From positions 21,924,622 to 21,988,621 of the forward strand of contig NC_134398.1 in the NCBI RefSeq assembly GCF_050003625.1: a DNA stretch of 64,000 nt, given 5' to 3'. A program made the translations under genes and the position numbers. This DNA is from Haematobia irritans. Its lineage: Eukaryota > Arthropoda > Insecta > Diptera > Muscidae. The notes below the pieces were generated by a model that did not search any database, was not told the DNA's origin, and saw only the letters and a program-made list of their open reading frames with translations. Of this stretch, positions 1 to 11,034 are shown one piece after another (within the stretch, counting starts at the first letter, position 1; each line of letters begins with the position of its first letter).

Positions 1-265
1 ATTTATGCACGAGGGTATGTGGACATATTTAGAAACAATTAAAAATTCAACATTTCGATTATCCATTTTTTTAATTTGCGATTGGGTAATTTTTTAAACT
101 TTTTTCAAAATATATATACAACGCATTCATTATGAAATACAATTTTACCACTGCTAAAACATTTCAAGTAGTGGCAACACTACGCTTTTTATCTACAAAG
201 AAATATATTTTAATTTAGCTGCACGCATCTAGATGTCGTTGAGTTCCCTTGTGCATTTTAGGCTT
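1..265. other. AT-rich unique sequence
   Basis: No gene, RNA or repeat is recognised here. Composition is AT-rich with short homopolymer runs, typical of fly intron or intergenic DNA. Confidence 0.5.
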
Positions 266-792
266 ACATATGATTAGTGTTGCCAACCACTGAGAAGCAA
301 ACATTGTGAACATATATTTTTATACCGAAAAATTAAATAAAAATAAATGAACAACGGTCTTTTGCGTACGTGCAAAAAAAAAAATTAGGTGTAATAAAAT
401 TCATTCTATTTCTTTGGGCTAAATATTCTTTCGACGTCTGTTTTCTGGCTCTTGTCCCCAAATTAGGAGGCATTCGTCCCGAAATTTAAATTAAAATTCC
501 TCACAAAAATCATCTATACATTTTGACAAGTTTTTATGAAAAACAAAAAATAAAGAAAATCACTAAAAATTATAACATACATATGATCAGTGTTGCCAAC
601 CACGGAGAAGCAAACATTGTGAACATATATTTTTATACCGAAAAAATTAAATAAAAATAAACGATCAAATTTCTTTTGCGTACGTGCAAAAAAAAAATTA
701 GATGTAATAAAATTCATTCTATTTCTTTGGGCTAAATATTCTTACGACGTCTGTTTTCTGGCTCTTGTCCCCAAATTAGGAGGCATTCGTCT
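266..792. repeat. Direct duplication of ~213 bp
   Basis: The segment 266-478 is repeated at 579-792, 313 bp downstream, with only a few substitutions. Both copies run from ACATATGATTAGTGTTGCC (ATCAG in the second) to TTAGGAGGCATTCGTC and share the landmarks TTTTGCGTACGTGC and TTTCTTTGGGCTAAATATTC. The spacer is unique AT-rich sequence. No coding potential is seen. The close match implies a fairly recent local duplication or two copies of an uncharacterised short element. Confidence 0.85.
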
Positions 793-1195
793 AAATTCTG
801 AAAACTGATGAGGTCCAACATTTTGTCCCGAGTCTTGTGAGGACTTATTATTTATTTTTAGAAAAATGTCTTAGCCATGTTGATTAAATTATTATAAATT
901 TACGCTTGGGCCCCCAAATAAAATCCTGTATCCGTTACTTGTCCTAATATTTCATTTCCATCTTTTTTTATGTCATGGAAAAAAGTTTTTCTTGCTTACC
1001 AATGTAGAAGTAAAAAGAATTTCATGTAAACCAATTTCGAAAAAAATCTCCACAAAACCCTCCAAATTTATGGAAATTCTCCACAAATCCGCAAGTCCCC
1101 ACTTCAAAAATTCCGTCCCATCCACGAAAAAATATCGCCAATTTGGGGGAAAAATCCCCAATACTGGCATCACTGATGGCACTAGGGAATTATGT
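793..1195. other. Unassigned AT-rich sequence
   Basis: There is no recognised gene. The stretch 1030-1180 is C/A-rich with short overlapping reading frames on both strands and no splice or domain evidence. It runs directly into a family A fragment. Confidence 0.4.
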
Positions 1196-1345
1196 AGTTA
1201 GCGTGATTTTAACAGACAGAAGGACGGACATGGTTAAATCGGCTCAAAATTTCATCACAATCCAGAATATGTACATATACTTTATGGGGGTTGGGAACAA
1301 TATTTCGTTTTTTTTACATCACCCACGGTAGATGGTGTAAACCAA
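1196..1345 (+). repeat. Family A element, hairpin-end fragment
   Basis: The stretch starting GTTAGCGTGATTTTAACAGA and including GGACGGACATGG, AGAATATGTACATATACTTT and AATATTTCG matches the hairpin-proximal part of family A as seen at 20325-20490. The terminal hairpin is degraded (CACCCACGGTAGATGGTGT). An S1 satellite array starts about 90 bp downstream, again pairing family A sequence with S1. Confidence 0.65.
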
Positions 1346-1429
1346 TAAAATAAATTTTGGCAAATGTTGGTTAATTTGACATTACAATGGCAGAGCATTT
1401 TCATTTTTTCATTGTGACATTTTCGTTAT

Positions 1430-4400
1430 TTTGTCAAAATTTTATTTCTATAGAAAACTTTGTCAACATTTTATTTTTATATTTCTATAGAAAATGTTTA
1501 GTCAAAATTTTATTTCTATAGAAAATTTTGTCAAAATTTTATTTCAATAGAAAGTTTTGTCAAAATTTTATTCCCAAAGAAAATTTTGTCACAATCTTAT
1601 TTCTGTAGAACATTTTGTCAAAATTTGATTTCCATAGAAGTTTTTATCAAAATTTTATTTCTATAGAAAATTTTGTCAAAATTTTATTTCTATAGAAAAT
1701 TTTGTCAAAATTTTATTTCTATAGAAAATTTAAAAAAAAAAAAATTTATTTCTATGGAATGTTTTGTCAAAATTTTATTTCTATGGAAAATTTTGTGAAA
1801 ATCTTATTTCTATATCAAATTTTGTCAGAATTTTATTTCCATAGAAAATTGTTTCAGAATTTTATTTCTACAGAAAATTTTGTCAACATTTTATTTCTAT
1901 AGAAGACTTTGTCAATATTTTATTTCTACAGAAAATTTTGTCAAAATTTTATTTCTATAGAAAATTTTGCCAAAATTTTATTTCTATAGAAAATTTTGTC
2001 AAAATTTTATTCCTATAGAAAATTTTAACAAAATTTTATTTCTATGGAATGTTTTGTCAAAATTTTGTTTCTATGGAAAATTTTGTCAAAATTTTATTGC
2101 TGTAGAAAATTTTGTCAAAATCTTATTTCGATAGCAAATTTTGTCAGAATTTTATTTCTATAGAAAATTGTTTCAGAATTTTATTTCTTCTGAAAATTTT
2201 GCTAACATTTTATTTCTGTAGAAAATTTTGTCAAAATTTTATTTATTTTTTTCTCAAAATTTTATTTCTATAGAAAATTTTGTCAAAATTTTAGTTCTAA
2301 AGAAAATTTTTTCAAAATTTTATTTCTATAGAAAATGTTTGTCAAAATTTTATTTCTATAGAAAAATTTGTCAAAATTTTATTCCCAAAGAAAATCTTTC
2401 TATAGAAAATTTTTATCAAAATTTTATTTCTATAGAAAGTTTTGTCGAAATTTTATTCCCAAAGCAAATGTTGTCACAATCTTATTTCTGTAGAAAAGTT
2501 TGTCAAAATTTGATTTCCATAGAAGATTTTATCAAAATTTTATTTCTATAGAAGACTATTTTATTTCTGCAGAAAATGTTGTCAAAATTTTATTTCTGCA
2601 GAAAATTTTGTCAAAATTTTATTTCTATAGCAAATTTTGTCAAAATTTTATTTTTATAGAAAATTTTGTCAAAATTTTATTTCTATGGAAAGTTTTGTCA
2701 AAATTTTATTCCCAAAGAAAATTTTGTCACAATCTTATTTCTGTAGAAAATTTTGTAAAAATTTGATTTCCATAGAAGATTTTATCAAAATTTTGTTTCT
2801 ATAGAAGACTTTGTCAATATTTTATTTCTACAGAAAATTTTGTCAAAATTTTATTTCTATAGAAAATTTTGTCAAAATTTTATTTCAATAGAAAATTTTG
2901 TCAAAATTTTATTTCTATAGAAAATTTTAACAAAATTTTATTTCTATGGAATGTGTTGTCAAAATTTTATTTCTGTAGAAAATTTTGTCAAAATTTTATT
3001 TCCATAGAAAATTTTGTCAAAATTTTTTTTATTAGTAAATGTTGCCAAACTTTTATTTCTATAGTTTTGTCAAAATTAGAAAATTTTCAAATTTTATTTT
3101 TACGTTTCTATAGAAAATTTTGTCAAAATTTTATTTCTATAGAAAATTTTGTCAAAATTTTATTTCTATAGCAAATTTTGTCAAAATTTTATTTTTATAT
3201 AAAATGTTGTCAAAATTTTATTTCTATGGAAAGTTTTGTCAAAATTTTATTCCCAAAGAAAACTTTGTCACAATCTTATTTCTGTAGAAAATTTTGTCAA
3301 AATTTGATTTCCATAGAAGATTTTATCAAAATTTTATTTCTATAGAAGACTTTGTCAATATTTTATTTCTACAGAAAATTTTGTCAAAATTTTATTTCTA
3401 TAGAAAATTTTGTCTAAATTTTATTTCTAAAGAAAATTTTGTCAAAATTTTATTTCTAAAGAAAATTTTAACAAAATTTTATTTGTATGGAATGTTTTAT
3501 CAAAATTTTATTTCTATGGGAAATTTTGTCAAAATGTTATTTCTATAGAGAATTTTGTCAAAATGTTATTGCTGTAGAAAATTTTGTCAAAATCTTATTT
3601 CTGTATCAAATTTTGTCAGAATTTTATTTCTATAGAAAATTGTTTCAGAATTTTATTTCTACAGAAAATTTTGTCAACATTTTATTTCTGTAGAAAATTT
3701 TGTCAAAATTTTATTTCCATAGAAAATTTTGTCAAAAATTTTTTTCATTAGAGAATGTTACCAAACTTTTATTTCTATAGTTGTGTCAAAATTCTTCTTT
3801 TCTAAATTCTATTTATTTCTATAGAAAATTTTCAAAATTTTATTTCTATAGAGAATTTTGTCAAAATTTTATTTTTACGTTTCTATAGAAAATTTTGTCA
3901 AAATTTTATTTCTATAGAAAATTTTGTCAAAATTTTATTTCTATAGAAATTTTTTTCAGAATTTTATTTCTATAGAAAAATTTGTCAAAATTTTATTTCT
4001 ATAAACGTTTTGTTAAAATTTTATTCCTAAAGACAATTTTTTCACAATCTTATTTCTGTAGAAATTTTGTCAAAATTTGATTTCCATAGAAGATTTTATC
4101 AAAATTTTATTTCTATAGAAGACTTTGTCAAAATTTTATTTCTATGGAAAATTTTGTCAAAATTTTATTTCTATAGAAAATTTTGTCAAAATCTTATTTC
4201 TATAGAAAATTTTGTCAAAATTGTATTTTTATAGAAAATTTTGTCAAAATTTTATTTCTATAGAAAATTTTGTCAAAATTTTATTTCAAAATTTTTTTTT
4301 CAACATTTTATTTCTGCAGGAAAATTTTGTCGAAATTTTATTAACACAGAAAGTTTTGTCAACATTTTATTTCTATAGAATACTTTGTTAAAATTTTACT

Positions 4401-4535
4401 TCTATAATATTTTTCACAAAAATTTATTTCTATAGAAAATGTTTGTTTCTACTCTTTTTCAGAATATTATTTTTATAGAAAATTTTGTCAGAATTTTATT
4501 TCTATAGAAAATTGTGTCAAAATTTTATTTCAAAA
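1430..4535 (-). repeat. S1 satellite array, reverse orientation
   Basis: About 3.1 kb of ~29-bp monomers, here read as TTTTGTCAAAATTTTA then TTTCTATAGAAAA. Divergence between monomers is moderate, with substitutions such as CTATGGAA and CTGTAGAA. Higher-order structure is visible: a diagnostic run (CTATGGAATGTTTTGTC, then TTGCTGTAGAAAA or a variant, then a TTGTTTCAGAATTTTA variant) recurs near 1740-1880, 2030-2200 and 3480-3670. Many short reading frames cross the array. Their peptide (FCQNFISIENFVKILFL) is simply the 29-bp unit translated through three frames. Confidence 0.95.
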
Positions 4536-4539
4536 CATA

Positions 4540-4605
4540 AAAAATTCTACCAATCTACCAAACAGTAAAAAATCTACCAGTTTGGTAGAATTCTACCAGT
4601 ACTAG
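4540..4605. repeat. S1 array boundary module with palindrome
   Basis: At the edge of the array lies ATTCTACCAATCTACC, then AAACAGTAAAAAATCTACC, then a perfect 16-bp palindrome TGGTAGAATTCTACCA at 4583-4598. The same module, inverted, borders another S1 array at 31945-32045. It therefore looks like a conserved edge of the S1 unit and not random flank. Confidence 0.6.
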
Positions 4606-5100
4606 AGGCGTGTCGCCAAACTAAAAGCTGTTCTAATTCCTTGACGGAAATTGGTACAGTGTTGACATCACTCATCAAATTTCACTAGGCATTGGTGTTG
4701 TCTGCTCTCGTGGATAATATTTTATCTTGAAATAACTCAACAAATAAAAATTATTACATATTACAATATGTATATTGACATCAAAAACTATCGACAACAA
4801 GAAACGAGCAAATATTTGCCGACAAGCTTATAGTATTTGACGTCGCGGAAAAAATATTTCGCCTGACACCTTTCGCTATGATTATAATTACATACTTATA
4901 TTTTTTAAAATTATTTCTAATGACTTTTTATTCCATTTAATACTACATAAGCTTTTTAGATGGTATAGTAGGTATATCGAAACTAATTATTATGGTATAT
5001 ATAAAACTATTATGGTTATTGCGAAACTAATTAAAATAAATTTTTACATAAGGCCGCATATTGCTTCTCCTCTCCATTTCTCCTTCTTAAAGCCTTGTCA
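4606..5100. other. Unique AT-rich sequence, probable 3' UTR of minus-strand exon
   Basis: The part next to 5101 would be the 3' UTR of the minus-strand terminal exon. On the minus strand an AATAAA poly(A) signal lies at 4927-4932, about 170 nt past the stop codon. Nothing else is recognised. Confidence 0.4.
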
Positions 5101-5433
5101 TCAGATTTTCCATATACCTTTCTTCATAAGAAATCCATTAAGGTTTTTTGTAGATTTCATTAACCATTTGGCATATTTGAGCAATTCTTCTTTTCGAGTT
5201 TCATCAGTTTCATCCCGTGCCTCTGACAATAAATAGAAAATTTCCTGCAATTCCACTGCATAGTCTTTATTTTCGCCCTGTACCAAATCGGCGAAAAAAT
5301 TGCGATATTTTCCAACATCTCGTTTAGCCTTTAAAAGCCATGAACATTTTTCCGTTGGCCTATGAAGATTACCATTGTCGATGATCTCAAAGCAATCCAT
5401 GTGATCCTTGGGTATAATGAAAGGATGGCATAA
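5101..5433 (-). CDS. Terminal coding exon of an unrecognised gene
   Basis: An uninterrupted 110-codon frame plus a TGA stop is preceded on the minus strand by a strong splice acceptor: a pyrimidine-rich tract ending in TTTCTTCCCCACAG, cut just before TTATGCC. The exon is read in phase 0 from 5433. The peptide is charged and mostly alpha-helical looking, with segments such as CHPFIIPKDHMDCFEI, AKRDVGKYRNFFADL and KEELLKYAKWLMK, ending GIWKI. There is no signal peptide or membrane segment in this part. I do not recognise the family. Codon use and the intact frame in such AT-rich DNA argue for real coding sequence. A poly(A) signal follows at 4927-4932. It sits between two inverted S1 arrays, so upstream exons must lie beyond 8.4 kb. 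An ATG at 5457 read through the intron is probably not the start. Confidence 0.6.
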   Translation of the reverse strand, partial: LCHPFIIPKDHMDCFEIIDNGNLHRPTEKCSWLLKAKRDVGKYRNFFADLVQGENKDYAVELQEIFYLLSEARDETDETRKEELLKYAKWLMKSTKNLNGFLMKKGIWKI

Positions 5434-5480
5434 CTGTGGGGAAGAAACAACAAACACAATTGGGATGAGAAAAAAGAAAA

Positions 5481-8372
5481 CATTTTCTATAAAATAAAAA
5501 TTATGACAAAATTCTCTATATAATTAAAAATTTGACAAACTTTTCTATAGAATTAAAATTTTGACAGAATTTTCTATAGAAATAAAATATTGGGAAATTT
5601 TTCTATAGAAATAAAATTTTGACAAAATTTTCTATAGAAATACAATTTTAACAAAATTTTATATTGAAATAAAATTTGACAAAATTTTCTATAGAAATAA
5701 AATTTTGACAAAATTGTCTATAGAAATAACATTTTGACAAAATTGTCTATAGAAATAAAATTTTGACAAAAGTTTCTATAGAAATAAAATTTTGACAAAA
5801 TTTTCTATAGAAATTAAATTTTGACAAAATTTTCTTTAGAAATAAAATGTTGACAAAATTTTCTATAGAAATAAAATTTTGACAAAATTGTCTATAGAAA
5901 TAAAATTTTGACAGAATTTTCTATAGAAATAAAATTTTGACAAAATTTTCTATAGAAATAAAATTTTGACAAAATTTTCTATAGAAATAAAATTTTAACA
6001 AAATTGTGTATAGAAATAAAATTTTGACAAAATTTTCTATTGAAATAAAATTTTGCCAAAATATTCTATAGAAATACAATTTTAACAATATTTTATATTG
6101 AAATAAAATTTGACAAAATGTTCTATAGAAACAAAATTTTGACAAAATTGTGTATAGAAATAAAATTTCGACAAAATTTTCCCTAGAAATAAAATTTTGA
6201 CAAAATATTCCATAGAAATGAAATACTATAGAAATAAAATTTTGTCAACATTTTCTATAGAAAAAAGATAGCGAACAATTTTTCTATAGAAATAAGAATT
6301 TTGCAAAAATTTCAACAGAAATAAAATTTAGACAAAATTTTCTGTAGAAATGAAATTTTGACAATTTTTTCTATAGAAATAAATAGAATTTATAAATAAA
6401 ATGTTGACAAAATTTTCTGTAAAAAAAATTAGACAAAATCTTCTATAGAAATAAAATTTTGACAAAATTTTCTATAGAAATAAAATTTTGACAAAATTTT
6501 CTATAGATATAAAATTTTGACAAAATTTTCGATAGAAATAAAATTTTGACTAAATTTTCTATAGATAAAAAATTTTGACTAAATTTTCTATAGATAAAAA
6601 TTTTTGACTAAATTTTCTATAGAAATAAAATCTTGACTAAATTTTCTATAGAAATAAAATTGTGACAACATTATATATAAAAAAAATTTTGACAAAATTT
6701 TATAGAAAAAAAATTTTGACAAAATTTTCTATCGAAATAAAATGTTGACAAAATTTTCTATAGAAATAAAATTTTAACAAAAATTTCTATAGAAATAAAA
6801 TTTTGACAAAATTTTCTATAGAAATAAAATTTTGACAAAAATTTCTATAGGAATAAAATGTTGACAACATTTTCTATAGGAATAAAATGTTGATAACATT
6901 TTCTATAGAAATAAAATTTTGACAAAATTTTCTATAGAAATAAAATTTTGACAAAATTTTCCATAGAAATAAAATTTTGACAAAATTTTCTATAGAAATA
7001 AAATTTTGACAAAATTTTATAAAGAAATAAAATTTTGACAAAATTTTCTATAGAAATAAAATTTTGACAAAATTTTCTATAGAAATAAAATTTTAAAAAA
7101 ATTTTCTATAGAAATAAAATTTTGAAAAAAATTTCTATAGAAATAAAATTTTGACAAAATTTTCTATAGATATAAAATTTTGACTAAATTTTCTATAGGG
7201 ATAAAAAAATTGGCAAGATTTTCTATAGAAATAAAATGTTGAAATTTTCTATAGAAATAAAATTTTGACAAAATTTTCTATAGAAATAAAATATTGGAAA
7301 ATTTTTCTATAGAATAAAAATTTTGAAAAAATTTTCTATAGAAATAAAATGTTGACAAAATGTTTTCTATAGAAATAAAATTTTGACAAAATTTTCTGTA
7401 GAAATAAAATTTTGACAAAATTTTCTATAGAAATAAAATTTTGACAAAATTCTCTATAGAAATAAAATTTTGACAAAATTCTCTATAGAAATAAAATTTT
7501 GACAAAATTTTCTATAGGAATAAAATTTTGACAAAATTTTCTATAGGAATAAAATTTTGACAAAATATTTTATAGAAATAAAACTTGTCCAAATTTTCTG
7601 TAGAAATAAAATTTTGACAATATTTTCTGTAGAATTTGAAATTTGACAAGATTTTCTATAGAAATAAAATTTTGACAAAATTGTTATAGAAATAAAATTG
7701 TGACAAAATTTTCTAAAGAAATAAAATTTTGACAAAATTTTATATAGAAATAAAATTTTGACAAAATTTTCTATAGAAATAAAATTTTGACAAAATTTTC
7801 TATAGAAATAAAATTTTGACAAAATTTTCTATAGAAATAAAATTTTGATTAAATTTGCTATAGAAATAAAATTTTGGCAAAATTTTCTATAGAAATAAAA
7901 TTTTGACAAAATTTTCTATAGAAATAAAATTTTGACAAAATTTTCTATAGAAATAAAATTTTGACAAAATTTTCTATAGAAATAAAATTTTGACAAAATT
8001 TTGTATAGAAATAAAATTTTGATTAAATTTTCTATAGAGATAAAAAAATTGGCAAGATTTTCTATAGAAATAAAATGTTGAAATTTTCTATAGAAATAAA
8101 ATTTTGACAAAATTTTCTATAGAAATAAAATTTCGACAAAATTTTCTATAGAAATAAAATTTCGACAAAATTTTCTATAGAAATAAAAAAAATGACAACA
8201 TTTTCTATAGAAATAAAATTTTGACAAAATATTTTATAGAAATAAAACTTTGACAAAATTTTCTATAGAAATAAAATTTTGACAAAATTTTCTGTAGAAA
8301 TTGAAATTTAAAAAGATTTGACAAAATTTTCCGCAGAAAGAAAATTTTGACAAAATTTTGACAATTATGCGC
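5481..8372 (+). repeat. S1 satellite array, forward orientation
   Basis: About 2.9 kb of the 29-bp unit (TTTTGACAAAATTTTC then TATAGAAATAAAA), many copies identical to consensus. A marker run with GATAAAAAAATTGGCAAG recurs at ~7200 and ~8040, about 835 bp apart. Another marker (AATTTGAAATTTGACAAG and its variant AATTGAAATTTAAAAAG) recurs at ~7632 and ~8307. This shows segmental duplication inside the array. The array is inverted relative to the one at 1430-4535. Confidence 0.95.
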
Positions 8373-8451
8373 GAAATTGAATATTAAGTTATAATTAAGT
8401 GAATGCACTTTTAAATTTGTTCTCTGATTTTTTTTTTGGTTTCAATCATTA

Positions 8452-8582
8452 CAAAGTAACTAAAGTTGGGTTTTTTCCCATGACACCGAAGGATGCATTT
8501 AATAACTCACTTGACTCATAAATAAAACCATGAAGACGTATAATTTCCATTTTGAGGTCATTTTTAATGGCTCGTATTATGG
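8452..8582 (-). CDS. Possible coding exon, minus strand (unrecognised)
   Basis: On the minus strand an acceptor (TTTTCCAATCAG) precedes a frame reading IIRAIKNDLKMEIIRLHG then FIYESSELLNASFGVMG, which ends at TAA (8449-8451). A good donor, GTGAGT, lies inside the frame after 8511 and would give a 72-nt exon (8511-8582). That exon would end one base into a codon, which does not match the phase 0 start of the 5101-5433 exon. The two are therefore not simply adjacent unless an exon is missing. The peptide faintly resembles an insect chemoreceptor stretch, but this is not established. It could also be a pseudogene fragment or chance. Confidence 0.3.
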
Positions 8583-9480
8583 CTGATTGGAAAATGCAGT
8601 TAAATATTATATCACTTTTTTAAATTATTATTATTCAAATACTATATAAATAAAAAATTTTAAAAATTTTCCTTCGTTTATTTTGTTTTTCTTAAAAATC
8701 GTTTCTGTTTTTCTGTTTTTCGGTTTTTATTTTCGTTTTGTTTCTTATGGAAGGGAAAAGATTTATTGATGAAGCGATCGCGTAAACAATTGATTTAAAA
8801 CTGTTTTGCGCCTTTTCAAAATCGTTTCAAATTTTTAAAATTATAGTAGCTACTGGCACTTGTACTACTGACTGATTTCTTTGTAATGACGATCGTCATC
8901 ACCATCATCATGATGATGATCTTTTGCTTTTAAATTCCTTATCAGTTTGGAAAAAATACTGGAAGCAGACGATGGAATATTGTTAGCCGGCTATATGGCC
9001 GGTATGCACCAGTGTTTGCAAATTCATAATGTCAGATATATATATACAGATTTTTTTCTTGCACTGCCTCCTCCACTTGAATCGATGGAATCATCGATTT
9101 TTAGTTTCCCTTTAGAAATGCAAATGGTGCATTGAAATTCCATCAGAAGAAAATTTTTATAAAAGCACATTATAAAGATTTGTACAATATAATATACAAA
9201 AAAAAAAAAAAACAATTGACGATAATTTTACATATTTGTAGGGACTATAATGACGTTTTTTCCCCATAAGCAACTGATGGCGCTTACTAATATAAAAAAT
9301 ATAAGTCATGGTCAGTGCAATGATTAATGAACAGTTTCTCTATGTTGAACGATCTCTTATCGGTCGTTTGAAATTTAAAAAAAGAGCAGAATTTATAACC
9401 AGAAATCTGTTTTTTTGGAATTTCAGTCGAAACTGCTCATAAAAATATATCAAAATAAATATATGTACAACCGCCTGAAA
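8583..9480. other. Unique AT-rich region with ATG/CAT microsatellite
   Basis: Mostly non-repetitive AT-rich DNA. A short (CAT)n/(GATGAT)n tract is at 8896-8921 and a 9-bp palindromic stretch GCCGGCTATATGGCCGG at 8986-9002. A poly(A) run is at 9199-9213. No gene is supported. Confidence 0.4.
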
Positions 9481-9551
9481 GTATGCAACATATAATTGAG
9501 AATTTTATAAGAGTAGGCTAACAGGTTTACGATGGACGTAACATAGGTCAT

Positions 9552-9854
9552 GAAAGACATGTGAATCGTATCTTTTTCAAATGCCAGCGATCGACATAAC
9601 GGTATAGAGGTCTACAGAGTGAGATCTTCTCCATTCGAATGGTCTTATCTCCATTCGAAAATACAGTCAGCAAAATGGTACTTAATGAGAAGCACTGGGA
9701 GGCTGTAAGCAGATATGTGGAATTCATTCTTCGCAACAACAAAATCGATATGGATTCTGCGATGTGATAAAATAAAAGACGGGAGTATGGACGCATACTA
9801 AGAAGATATGGACGGGGTCTCAAAGTAATAGGGAGGTGGTTCCGAGGTAGATAA
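9552..9854 (+). pseudogene. LINE C-terminal relic (R1-like)
   Basis: One plus-strand frame from 9552 reads ERHVNRIFFKCQRST, a stop, then a segment containing ENTVSKMVLNEKHWEAVSRY and VEFILRNNKID, two stops at 9765-9770, then REYGRILRRYGRG and RWFRGR before the final stop. The His/Cys spacing followed by a helical W..V..(F/Y)V..ILR.KK segment is the usual layout at the C-terminus of R1/jockey-type non-LTR ORF2 proteins. Three in-frame stops show it is dead. Clade assignment is tentative. A minus-strand frame over the same bases is taken as a shadow. Confidence 0.45.
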
Positions 9855-10054
9855 TATACCAAGGCGTGAGACAGGATTCCATAGTCGATACTGATGGACT
9901 CCAGCTCACGGCATGTGGGCGCTGTGTCGATCGACGCATTCGGATTTCAACATATATTCCTCTCAATTCTTATACCTTAGAAATTCTAGTACTTGCAGAA
10001 ATGTTTAAAACTATTCAAAATATAAATGGCCATACAAATTTTAAAAGAAATTAA
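9855..10054. other. Possible LINE 3' flank
   Basis: Sequence directly after the LINE relic, possibly its 3' UTR. A short open frame (GLQLTACGRCVDRRIRIST) is present without domain support. Confidence 0.3.
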
Positions 10055-10085
10055 TCCCTGATCCCGGTTTATATGGGGACTAATA

Positions 10086-10591
10086 GGTTGGCTGATAAGT
10101 CCCCGGTCTAACAAAGAAAAACACATTTTTTTGTCAAAATTCGTTTTTATTATTCAACATAGTTCCCTTCAAGAGCGATACAACGATTATAACGACCTTC
10201 CATTTTTTTGATACCATTTTGGTAGTACTCCTTCGGTTTTACCTTAAAATAGGCCTCTGTTTCGGCGATCACCTCTTCATTGCAGCCAATTTTTTTCCCT
10301 GCGAACATCCTTTTGAGGTCTGAGAACAAGAAAAAGTCGCTGGGGGCCAGATCTGGAGAATACGGTGGGTGGGAAAGCAATTCGAAGCCCAATTCATGAA
10401 TTTTTGCAATCGTTCTCAATGACTTGTGGCACGGTGCGTTGTCTTGGTGGAACAACACTTTTTTTCTTCTTCATATTGGGGCCGTTTTGCCGCGATTTCG
10501 ACCTTCAAACGCTCCAATAACGCCATATAATAGTCACTGTTGATGGTTTTTCCCTTCTCAAGATAATCGATAAAAATTATTCCATGCGCAT
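10086..10591 (-). mobile_element. Truncated mariner (DD34D) element
   Basis: The terminus GGTTGGCTGATAAGTCC is preserved at the left, next to a TA, and corresponds to the end downstream of the transposase gene. The other end stops abruptly at ~10591 with no matching inverted repeat, so the first half of the element, including the DNA-binding domain, is missing. It lies inside a degenerate family A element. Confidence 0.8.
10150..10458 (-). pseudogene. Mariner transposase, C-terminal part
   Basis: The 102-residue open frame starts at HQDNAPCH (second catalytic Asp) and reaches HPPYSPDLAPSDFFLF (third Asp). There are 34 residues between the two Asp, the diagnostic DD34D spacing of mariner. It ends with the typical RYNRCIALEGNYVE tail and stop. 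The first catalytic Asp and the helix-turn-helix domain lie upstream and are absent or out of frame: upstream sequence to 10591 still has mariner character but is interrupted. The protein cannot be a working transposase. Confidence 0.85.
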
Positions 10592-10880
10592 GTTATATCA
10601 AAACCTGGACCGATATAGCCCATCTTCGAATTTGGCCTGCCTGTAGACAAAAGACGAGTTTGTGCAAAATTTTAGCACGATAGCTTCAGTATTGCAGAAT
10701 GTAACGGCTTTCAATAGACAGACAGACGGACATGGTTATATCGTCTTAGAATTTCTCCCTGATCAAGAATATATATTCTTTATATAGTCGGAAATCGATA
10801 TTTCGATGTGTTACAAACGGAATGACAAACTTATTATAACCCCAGCATCATTCTATGGTGGTGGGCATAAAAACGAAAAA

Positions 10881-11034
10881 GAAACGATATCATTGTTTTA
10901 TATCGAATTGTGAAATAATTTTTTTTATGTTTGAACTTCACCAACCTAGTAACTATTTCACTTCCATTTTATTTACAACCATTCCATGAAATTTAATAAT
11001 CAGAAGATTGTCCCGGTTTATTTACTACACTTCA
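10881..11034. other. Short unique AT-rich spacer
   Basis: Non-repetitive AT-rich DNA between the degraded family A element and the next S1 array. Confidence 0.4.

Larger units (their letters stand above)
10055..10880 (+). repeat. Degenerate family A element split by a mariner
   Basis: Left part CCGGTTTATATGGGGACTA and right part ACCTGGACCGATATAGCCCA, then ACAGACGGACATGG, ACAAACGGAATGACAAAC and a worn terminal hairpin near 10835-10865 (CATCATTCTATGGTGGTG), correspond to family A. The two parts join around the mariner at 10086-10591. The element is older and more diverged than those at 18.7 and 60.5 kb. Confidence 0.6.

Noticed and set aside
1702..8408. Many 60-125-codon frames with FYFYRKFCQNFISIENFVK peptides
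   Set aside because: These are the 29-bp S1 unit read through successive frames. They start at TTG or chance ATG codons and end at the TAG in CTATAG. The same peptide appears wherever S1 does. Not genes.
8947..9135. 62-codon plus-strand frame
   Set aside because: No splice sites, domain or codon bias. An opposing frame overlaps it and the flanks are low-complexity.
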